This document shows positions 57,861 to 64,000 of a stretch of DNA of 64,000 bases, piece after piece (the first letter of the stretch is position 1; every line of letters starts with the position of its first letter). The stretch is from CAVWQV01 sp963757115 (lineage in GTDB: Bacteria > Pseudomonadota > Alphaproteobacteria > Acetobacterales > Acetobacteraceae). The translations under genes and the position numbers were made by a program. The notes under the pieces were generated by a model that saw nothing but the letters and a program-made list of their open reading frames with translations, was not told the DNA's origin and did no database searches. The stretch covers positions 62,001 to 126,000 of the forward strand of contig CAVWQV010000016.1 in NCBI GenBank assembly GCA_963757115.1, in the 5' to 3' direction.

Positions 57861-58745
57861 TCAACGATCCGGTTCGGCGGGCTCCAGGTCCACACGGACG
57901 CTCATGGTGTGTTCGCCGCCGCCCCAGATCATGCCGCGTATCGGGGTGATGTCGCTATAGTCGCGCCCCCAGGCGAGCACGACGTGCTCGTCTCGCACGA
58001 TTAAAGCGTTGGTCGGGTCAAGGTCGATCCAGCCGTGCTTGGGCCCAAGCCAGCAACCGACCCAGGCATGGGACTGGTCGGCGCCGAGCCGCCGCGCCAT
58101 GCCGGGCGGCGGATAGGTACGGATGTAACCCGAGACGTATCGCGCCGGCAGGCCGAGGCCGCGCAAGGCCGATACCATGAGGTGCGTGAAGTCCTGGCAC
58201 ACGCCTTCTCGCCGGCTGATGATCTCGCTCACCGGGGTCGCGAGCGTGGTCACGCCGGCGCGGAACTTGAAGTCGGCATGGATCCGCCGGTTGAGCTCCA
58301 GCAAGCCTTCGAGCACCGGCCTGCCGCGCCCGAAGCTCTCCGCGGCGTAAGCCGCAGCGTCGGCGTCCGCTCCCGCCATCGGGCTTTCGAACAGGAACTC
58401 GGCCGCGCGCCAGCCGTGGGCACCCCCGGCCCTGGCGTCGGCGGCGACTTGCTCCCAGGGCGGAGTTTCCACCGGCGCCGGAGGGTCAGGCAGTTGCACA
58501 CCGACGTTCGAGATCGCCGTGATCTCGAACGTCGGATGCGGCACGTCGACAAATAGCCACGTGATCCGGTTGCCGAAATGATCGAGTCCGTCGCGCTGGC
58601 GGGTGGCGGCCGGGATCGCGGCGATCTCGGAGGAGATGATCTGCTGCCACGGCAGCGGACGTGGCAGCAGGTGAAGTAGATGGGTCCCGAGATCGACCGG
58701 CTTGCGATAAGCGTAACGCGTGACGTGGCGCACGCGGTAGATCAC
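57861..58745 (-). CDS. Transglutaminase-like cysteine peptidase family protein
   Basis: 294 residues. Catalytic triad: Cys in ISRREGVCQDFTHLMVSA (~183), His in QSHAWVGCWLGPKHGW (~222) and Asp in WIDLDPTNAL (~240). N-terminal HVTRYAYRKPVDLGTHLLHL is the family domain. Usually encoded with the ATP-grasp/alpha-E protein upstream; here they overlap by four bases (ATGA). The pair is proposed to process or ligate peptides, maybe an uncharacterised modification of a peptide or protein substrate. Cytoplasmic in appearance. Confidence 0.9.
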   Translation of the reverse strand: MIYRVRHVTRYAYRKPVDLGTHLLHLLPRPLPWQQIISSEIAAIPAATRQRDGLDHFGNRITWLFVDVPHPTFEITAISNVGVQLPDPPAPVETPPWEQVAADARAGGAHGWRAAEFLFESPMAGADADAAAYAAESFGRGRPVLEGLLELNRRIHADFKFRAGVTTLATPVSEIISRREGVCQDFTHLMVSALRGLGLPARYVSGYIRTYPPPGMARRLGADQSHAWVGCWLGPKHGWIDLDPTNALIVRDEHVVLAWGRDYSDITPIRGMIWGGGEHTMSVRVDLEPAEPDR

Positions 58746-61240
58746 GCCGCACCGAGGAGGGCGGGCCGGACGCCGAGCCCAACCGGGCGTGCGGCGGGCA
58801 ACAGGGCGAAGTAGCGGCGCGCGACCTCGTCCGACACCTCCGATATGGCGCGCTTGAGCACGGTCAGCTTCGGCGCGAGCTCGATTGCGGCCTCGTTCTG
58901 GTCGGCCGCATTCGCTACCGAGCGGACCATGGCTTGCGTTTCCTCGAATAGGTCGCCGAAGCCGGCCGCCAAGGGGTTGTCGGCCGCCCCGGCGATCTCG
59001 CCCAGGAGGTCGCGCGCCTGGGCGAGTTGGTAGGCAAGGCCGCGCGGATTGCCCTCATCCGCCAGCATGAGATCGAGCGCCGGGGCGGGCTGGAGCACGG
59101 CAAGGTACCGGCTTCGATAGGTGATCACCGAATTGCGGAGCTCGAGCCCGATCCGGAGTGCGAGATCGACCCGGCCGGTCTGCAGTGCCGGGCTCGGCTG
59201 GGCGAGCGCGCAGGCGAGTTCGCCGGCAATCAACTGCGCCCGCTCGATCCGGCGCCCGAGGTCGAGGAACAGCCGACCGCCACCGCGCACCATGTTCTCG
59301 GCCGCGAGCCCCGCCACTGCCGCCGCAAAGTGCAGCACCGCGATCATCGCGTGGTCGAGCACGTCCACGCCCGCGCCGTCCGGCGCTTCTCGGACCTGCC
59401 GCAGCGTCTCGGCGAGCTCGCGCAATTCGCGGCTGAGAAGACCGTGCATCTCCCTGGTGAGGCGGTCTCGCAGCAGGTTCGTCATGCGCGAAACCTGGTC
59501 GAGCAGCCAGACGGTGCGGCCCTTGTCGCGCGCCGCCTGAAGCAATGCGCTCGTGAGCGCGTCGGGGCCGAGTGAACTGTCGACTGTCGCGTCGATCAGG
59601 CGCGCCTCCGCCAGGCAATCGCCGAGCACCGCGACTTCCGCCATATCCCGCGGCGTCGGCGCGGCGCGGGCGATCCGCGAGATCGCCGCGCGCTGCAATC
59701 GCGCGGAGCCTTCCAGGCGTTCGAGATACCGGCCGAGCCAGAAGAAATTGTCCGCGGCCCGGCTCGGGAGATCGCCCGACGTGCGGCGGATGGGGATGGG
59801 CGGCAAGGCGGCGAAGCCGGGCCCGACGATCGATCCCGCGCTTTCCGCCATCACCCAGAGATCCTTGGCCAAGCCCCGGTCGGGCAAACGCCAGGCGATC
59901 TCCTCCTCGGCGGGCAGCGCGCGAACGAGGCCGCCCTGCATCGGCTGCCACTCCCCGCCATCGCACATCAGGAACACGCGCAGCACCACCGGCCGGGCTA
60001 GGAGCCCGTGCGGGCCGACGCAGGGCGCCAAAGAGGGAGCGACCGGCCGCGAGGCGGCGTATCGCCAGGGCGCGGCAGCAACTTCTCCAAGCAGGCGCTC
60101 TCGGTCGCCCTGGGATAGCCCACCTAGGGCGGCGGGGACGGTGCCGCTTTCGCTGGCGGAGCGAATGGCCCAGGCGCGCGGATTGGCGAGCACCGCCTCG
60201 ATAGCGCCGGGCTCCCCGAGCCATCGAGTCTCGAGACTGTCCAGCAGCAGCGCCTCGCCGGTCAGGTGCACGGCCAACGCCGGGAGGAACTGGCCGAATG
60301 CCGGCGCCTCGGTAAGGTCAGTGCCGGGGTGGTTGACGATCGCGATCGCGCCGGCGCGGGCTGCATCGAGCAACCCGGCGGCGACCGCTCCGTCCGGCTC
60401 CAATTCGAGCGGATCGAGCTTTGGCCCAGGCAAGGCGCGGAGCAGCACGCCGATCGGCTGGAGGCCGCGCAAGGTCTTGAGGAACACGCCCCCGCTACGC
60501 ACGGTGAGGTCGCCGCCTTCCACGAGCTCGCAGCCGAGCGCGCGGGCAAGCAGCACGTGGTCATACCAGGCCGGGTCGGAATGGCCAGGCGTGAGCAGGG
60601 CGACTGCGGCGGCCCCCGGCAAAGGCGCGAGGCGCTGCAGGCTGTCCCCCCAGGCTTCCGTGAACGGGCGGAGCTGGCGCACCGCCTGCGGGTGGAACAC
60701 CTCGGGGACGATGCGGGCGAGCATCCGGCGGTTCTCGATCGCGGCGGCGACGCCGTCCGCCCATCCCGTGTGGTCCGCGACCACGCACCAAACCCCGTCC
60801 GGGCGCCGGACCAGATCGGCCGCATAAAAGCGGAGCTTGCGATCGAAGCCTAACGCATCCGGGGCGCGGCAGGGGCGGAGGAAGCTTGGATTGGCGAACA
60901 CGAGGGCCGGAGGCAGCGCGCCGTCGGCGAGCAACTGCTGCGGGCCGTACACGTCCCGCAGCACCGCCTCGAACACCTGGGCGCGCTGGGCCAGCCCGGC
61001 GGCGATCGTGCTGAACTCGGTCTCGGAGAGCGGCAGCGGGATCGGGTCGCAGCGGCGCGGCTCGGCCTCCGCTCCGGGAAGCACGCTGGCCGCACCCTCC
61101 TCCTCGAATGCGCAATCCAGTCGAGTAGCCCGTTCAAGGAGCGTCTCACGCCCGAGTTCGGTAAGCACCCCGAGCAGGTTGCGCCAATGCGGGCGCAATC
61201 CGCCCCGCCCGTCCACCATTTCGTCCAAAGGCGCCGTCAT
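58742..61240 (-). CDS. Circularly permuted ATP-grasp plus alpha-E domain fusion
   Basis: 832 residues. N-terminal ~480: circularly permuted ATP-grasp/ligase (DUF404-DUF407 type), with VLRDVYGPQQLLADGALPPA, FYAADLVRRPDGVWCVVADH and VVLRVFLMCDGGEWQPMQGG. C-terminal ~500-832: alpha-E (DUF403) helical domain, starting RAADNFFWLGRYLERLEGSA. Often two separate genes in other genomes; here a natural fusion. With the transglutaminase downstream it forms the known alpha-E/ATP-grasp/transglutaminase set, whose product is unknown. ATG 61240. Confidence 0.9.
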   Translation of the reverse strand: MTAPLDEMVDGRGGLRPHWRNLLGVLTELGRETLLERATRLDCAFEEEGAASVLPGAEAEPRRCDPIPLPLSETEFSTIAAGLAQRAQVFEAVLRDVYGPQQLLADGALPPALVFANPSFLRPCRAPDALGFDRKLRFYAADLVRRPDGVWCVVADHTGWADGVAAAIENRRMLARIVPEVFHPQAVRQLRPFTEAWGDSLQRLAPLPGAAAVALLTPGHSDPAWYDHVLLARALGCELVEGGDLTVRSGGVFLKTLRGLQPIGVLLRALPGPKLDPLELEPDGAVAAGLLDAARAGAIAIVNHPGTDLTEAPAFGQFLPALAVHLTGEALLLDSLETRWLGEPGAIEAVLANPRAWAIRSASESGTVPAALGGLSQGDRERLLGEVAAAPWRYAASRPVAPSLAPCVGPHGLLARPVVLRVFLMCDGGEWQPMQGGLVRALPAEEEIAWRLPDRGLAKDLWVMAESAGSIVGPGFAALPPIPIRRTSGDLPSRAADNFFWLGRYLERLEGSARLQRAAISRIARAAPTPRDMAEVAVLGDCLAEARLIDATVDSSLGPDALTSALLQAARDKGRTVWLLDQVSRMTNLLRDRLTREMHGLLSRELRELAETLRQVREAPDGAGVDVLDHAMIAVLHFAAAVAGLAAENMVRGGGRLFLDLGRRIERAQLIAGELACALAQPSPALQTGRVDLALRIGLELRNSVITYRSRYLAVLQPAPALDLMLADEGNPRGLAYQLAQARDLLGEIAGAADNPLAAGFGDLFEETQAMVRSVANAADQNEAAIELAPKLTVLKRAISEVSDEVARRYFALLPAARPVGLGVRPALLGAA

Positions 61241-61408
61241 GCCGCCTCACTTTGCCCGACCGAGGTCCACTGTGCGAGGATACCCGAGCGCGCAACGGTG
61301 CGAAGCCGATTGCAGCGGGCGCAGTTTGAGCAAATCTGTGAGAAAAATTACCATGGCCTGGTTGGAGGAGCTTGATGTCATCCGCTCGATGGGCGCCGAG
61401 CTAGTCCG

Positions 61409-62308
61409 GTGACGGCCGCGCGGCTGCTCAATCCCGCGGAACTGCGGTCGTTCAGCGTCCGGTCGGACGCGCGCGGCGCCGCCCGCGCGGCGGTCCATCT
61501 CGGGCTGCTCGGGTTGACCGGGTGGCTCGTGGCCGCATCCGGTCCGCTGGCGCTGGTGCCTGCGATGCTGGCGTTCGGCCTGGTGCAGGCCGCCCTGTTC
61601 GCGCCGGTACACGAGACCATGCACCGCACCGCCTTCGCTTCGCGCCGGGCCAACACGGTCGTCGGCTGGATCGCGTCCTGTCCGTCGCTGCTGAACGCAC
61701 AGTTCTACGCCTGCTTCCATCTCGCCCATCATCGCCACACGCAGGACCGGGCGCTGGACCCCGAGCTGACGGCGGCACCCAGTCCCGCCGATCTCCCCTC
61801 ATACCTATTGCGCATCTCCGGGATCCCGTATTGGCGGCTTCGGCTTCGCGTGATGCGCGACTGCTGGCGCGGCGACCTGTCCCGCTATCCCTATGTGAGC
61901 GAGCGGGATCGTGCGGGCGTCATCGCTAGCGTGCGCGCGATGAGCGTCGTGATGGGGGGTGGCGCGGTGCTGTCTGCCGTCCTGTTCGGCTGGGCCGCCC
62001 CGTTCGTCTATTGGATCGGGCCGCAGCTCCTTGGCCAGCCGTTCCTGCGTGCCTACCTCCTCGCGGAGCACACCGGCTGCACGCTGGACCGCAACGGCCT
62101 GACCAACACCCGCACCACGCTGACCAATGGCGCAACGCGCTTGCTGATGTGGGACATGCCGTTCCACGCCGAGCACCACCTTTACCCGTCGATTCCGTTC
62201 CACCGGCTCCGAGACGCGCACCGCGCGATGCGCGATCGGCTCGGGGTGGTGCAGCGCGGCTATGCCCGGTGGAATCTCGCATTCATGCGGGCCTTGGCGT
62301 CCCGCTGA
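61409..62308 (+). CDS. Fatty acid desaturase family protein
   Basis: 299 residues, membrane-bound di-iron enzyme. Histidine boxes: HETMHR (near 65), HLAHHRH (near 103) and HAEHHLYP (~250). Hydrophobic segments lie between. Similar to acyl-CoA or beta-carotene hydroxylase/desaturase subfamilies with short sequences. GTG 61409 overlaps the stop of a 28-residue upstream frame (GTGA); that may be chance. Divergent from the ATP-grasp gene with 168 bases between. Substrate unknown. Confidence 0.86.
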   Translation: MTAARLLNPAELRSFSVRSDARGAARAAVHLGLLGLTGWLVAASGPLALVPAMLAFGLVQAALFAPVHETMHRTAFASRRANTVVGWIASCPSLLNAQFYACFHLAHHRHTQDRALDPELTAAPSPADLPSYLLRISGIPYWRLRLRVMRDCWRGDLSRYPYVSERDRAGVIASVRAMSVVMGGGAVLSAVLFGWAAPFVYWIGPQLLGQPFLRAYLLAEHTGCTLDRNGLTNTRTTLTNGATRLLMWDMPFHAEHHLYPSIPFHRLRDAHRAMRDRLGVVQRGYARWNLAFMRALASR

Positions 62309-62318
62309 GTTGCCTCGA

Positions 62319-63324
62319 TCAGGCCATCCAGGGCGGCAGCGGCAAGCCTTTCTCCCGCAGGAACGGGACGTTGAACAGCTTGGACGCGTAGCGTGCGCCG
62401 CCATCGCAAAGGATGGTGACGACGGTGTGACCGGGGCCTAGGTCGCGGGCGACCCGGACCGCGGCCGCGATGTTGATGCCCGACGAGGTGCCGACGGAAA
62501 GGCCCTCGTGGATCAGCACGTCGTAGATCTGCTCCAGCGCCTCGGCGTCCGGAATGCGCGTCGCATCGTCGATCGCGACGCCATCGAGGTTGGCCGTCAC
62601 GCGCGACTGGCCGATGCCTTCCGTAATGGAGTTGCCGGTCGTCGTGAGGTCATTGCACTTGACCCAGCCGTAGAGGCCGCTTCCCTCGCAGTCGGCGAGC
62701 ACGATCCGAACGGCCGGCTTCAGCGCCTTAAGGGCCAACGATACACCCGCAAGCGTGCCGCCCGGTACCGCAGGCGCAGGTGAATGCGTCCACACTTCCT
62801 CCGGTCTGCCGCCAGATCTCCGGGCCGGTCGTCTCCCGGTGTCCGTCCCGGTTGGCCAGATTATCGAACTGGTTGGCCCATACCGCGCCCATTTCCTCGG
62901 CCATCCGGCGCGATAGGTGGACGTAGTTGCCGGGGTCCCGGTAGGGCTTGGCGGGCACCAGCCGCAGATCCGCGCCGATCATCCGGAGGAAGTCGATCTT
63001 CTCCTGGCTTTGCGTCTCCGGCATCACGATGACCGAACGGTAGCCGCGGGCGTTGCCCACCAGGGTGAGGCCGATGCCGGTGTTGCCGGCCGTGCCTTCG
63101 ACGACGATGCCGCCTGGCCGGAGCAGGCCCCGCCGTTCGGCGTCGAGGATAATGGCGAGGCCGGCGCGGTCCTTCACCGAACCGCCCGGGTTCATGAACT
63201 CGGCCTTGCCGAGGATGGTGCAGCCAGTCGCCTCCGAGGCGCGGCGCAGCCTGATGAGCGGCGTATTGCCGATCGCCGCCGCGAGATCGTCGCGCACGTC
63301 TCGGCCGAGAAACGCATTGGTCAC
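62319..63324 (-). CDS. cysK: Cysteine synthase A (one frameshift)
   Basis: About 335 residues. PLP-binding Lys in NPGGSVKDRAGLAIIL, the substrate loop VEGTAGNTGIGL, VIVMPETQSQEKIDFLRMIG, and the phosphate loop CGTGGTLAG, interrupted near 62764 by an extra base (ACCGGG vs ACGGG). Then VKCNDLTTTGNSITEGIGQS and the end LREKGLPLPPWMA. It makes cysteine from O-acetylserine and sulfide, though the N-terminus and QSRV pattern could suit a CysK-like O-phosphoserine or cystathionine-beta-synthase-like variant. GTG 63324 has GGAG six bases upstream. Divergent from the rhodanese gene. Confidence 0.87.
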
Positions 63325-63408
63325 GTGCTTCTCCGGTGCGGCGATGGCGGTTGAACGCACCCGCCCCCTGTGCGATGGCCGATAACGCACAGGCAGCCGG
63401 AGAACAAG

Positions 63409-63794
63409 ATGGTCGAAGATGTCTCGCCCAAAGCCGCTTGGGAGGCGCTCACGAGCGATCCGCAGGCCCGCCTGGTGGATGTCCGCACCGAAGCCGAGTG
63501 GCACGCCGTCGGCGTCCCCGACACCGCCGCGACCGGCTCGGAGACGTTGCTACTGCCCTGGCAATTCTCCCCGCCGAGCGCAATCCGGGCTTTCTCGACG
63601 GGCTGAATGAAGCGGGCCTGACGCCGGGGCATCACCTCTACTTCATCTGTCGCAGCGGGGCGCGCAGCCAAGCCGCTGCCGAGGCCGCGCAGGGTGCCGG
63701 TTTCCCGGCGGTCTACAACGTTTCGAGCGGCTTCGAGGGCAACCGTTTGGCAGCGGGCTGGAAGGGCGCCGGCCTGCCGTCGAAGCAGATCTGA
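63409..63794 (+). CDS. Rhodanese-like sulfurtransferase (one frameshift)
   Basis: About 128 residues, a single rhodanese domain. Start ATG 63409 with GGAG upstream: MVEDVSPKAAWEALTSDPQA, then RLVDVRTEAEWHAVGVPD. The frame breaks in a C4 run at 63569-63572 (five C would restore): PWQFSP then AERNPGFLDGLNEAG. The active-site loop is ICRSGARSQAAAEAAQGAGF, with the catalytic Cys; then VYNVSSGFEGN. It transfers sulfane sulfur. It is divergent from cysK, so a sulfur-metabolism link is natural. Confidence 0.87.
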
Positions 63795-63819
63795 CGCCTA
63801 ACCGAATGCCCAAACTGAG

Positions 63820-63861
63820 TTGGGGTCGCGCGAGGTTGGGCGATAGCTCACGCGACCCCAA
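63820..63861. terminator. Strong bidirectional terminator hairpin
   Basis: TTGGGGTCGCG at 63820-63830 and CGCGACCCCAA at 63851-63861 form a perfect 11-bp stem with a 20-base loop, between the rhodanese stop and the stop of the convergent gene on the right edge. A run of T is not present, but the position between convergent genes makes a terminator likely. Confidence 0.7.
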
Positions 63862-63872
63862 GGTCCGCTTAT

Positions 63873-64000
63873 CTAACCCACGGCGGAATTAGCCGTGGAC
63901 TCGAAGCGGGGATGCGGCTGGCCGCTTTTGTAGATGGCAGCCGGAACGTTCTGCGCGAGCTGCGGATTTGCCTGGCTGCTCTTGTAGACCGATGCCGGCA
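63873..64000 (-). CDS. C-terminus of a repeat-containing hypothetical protein (partial)
   Basis: Open frame on the minus strand that enters from the right edge and stops with TAG at 63875-63873. The readable tail holds two copies of an ~18-residue unit: PASVYKSSQANPQLAQNV and PAAIYKSGQPHPRFESTA, ending NSAVG. The unit P-A-x-[VI]-Y-K-S-x-Q-x-x-P suggests a tandem-repeat protein, perhaps a surface or envelope protein. Length and start are outside the window; function unknown. Confidence 0.6.
   Translation of the reverse strand, partial: PASVYKSSQANPQLAQNVPAAIYKSGQPHPRFESTANSAVG

Overview
The window is GC-rich DNA (about two thirds G+C by eye), densely packed with genes in short operons. Gene content points to an alphaproteobacterium, most likely a Rhodospirillales/Acetobacteraceae-type organism: EipB/DUF1849 envelope protein, ELM1/DUF1022 protein, GluQ-RS, a Ctc-form L25, and many Liv-type ABC importers. 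I see no tRNA, rRNA, CRISPR array, insertion sequence or prophage.

Bases 1-13.2 kb (all minus strand) form a transport and catabolic block. It holds a formamidase/acetamidase, an SDR dehydrogenase, a complete LivH-SBP-LivM-LivG-LivF importer, a small helical protein, a tannase/feruloyl-esterase-like enzyme, a 2H phosphoesterase, and a second importer (SBP, LivH, fused LivM-LivG) that leaves the window on the left. From 13.4 to 29 kb come an MFS carrier, a zinc-ribbon metallopeptidase, EipB, AspRS, a run of soluble enzymes (FAH family, alpha/beta hydrolase, NHL-repeat protein, OsmC, serine hydrolase, DUF3237, 3-hydroxyisobutyrate dehydrogenase family, acyl-CoA synthetase), an HNH protein and GluQ-RS.

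From 29 to 41 kb is housekeeping: a PAP2 protein, L25-Pth-YchF, a CHRD protein, a TauE carrier, a secreted two-repeat protein, AroB/AroK (possibly fused), a 47-residue membrane peptide, XerD, a PAS-GGDEF-EAL protein and AccA. At 41.4-43.1 kb a three-gene iron-uptake operon (cupredoxin, FTR1, P19) lies behind a Fur-like inverted repeat. SecA, a parvulin PPIase, ArgJ, a GNAT-Nudix fusion, a CinA/MoaB-like protein and an AstE-like deacylase follow. At 52-57.3 kb two glycosyltransferases, an ELM1 protein and a 628-residue protein of unknown function form a compact plus-strand cluster, the best candidate here for an undescribed pathway. The right end holds a transglutaminase plus ATP-grasp/alpha-E pair, a desaturase, CysK, a rhodanese and the end of a repeat-containing gene.

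A striking technical feature is that about twenty genes, including essential ones (secA, aspS, aroB), are broken by single-base frameshifts, often in short homopolymers. Nearly all lie between 4 and 46 kb plus 62.7-63.6 kb. I read these as probable sequence errors and annotate each broken gene as one CDS, giving the break position.
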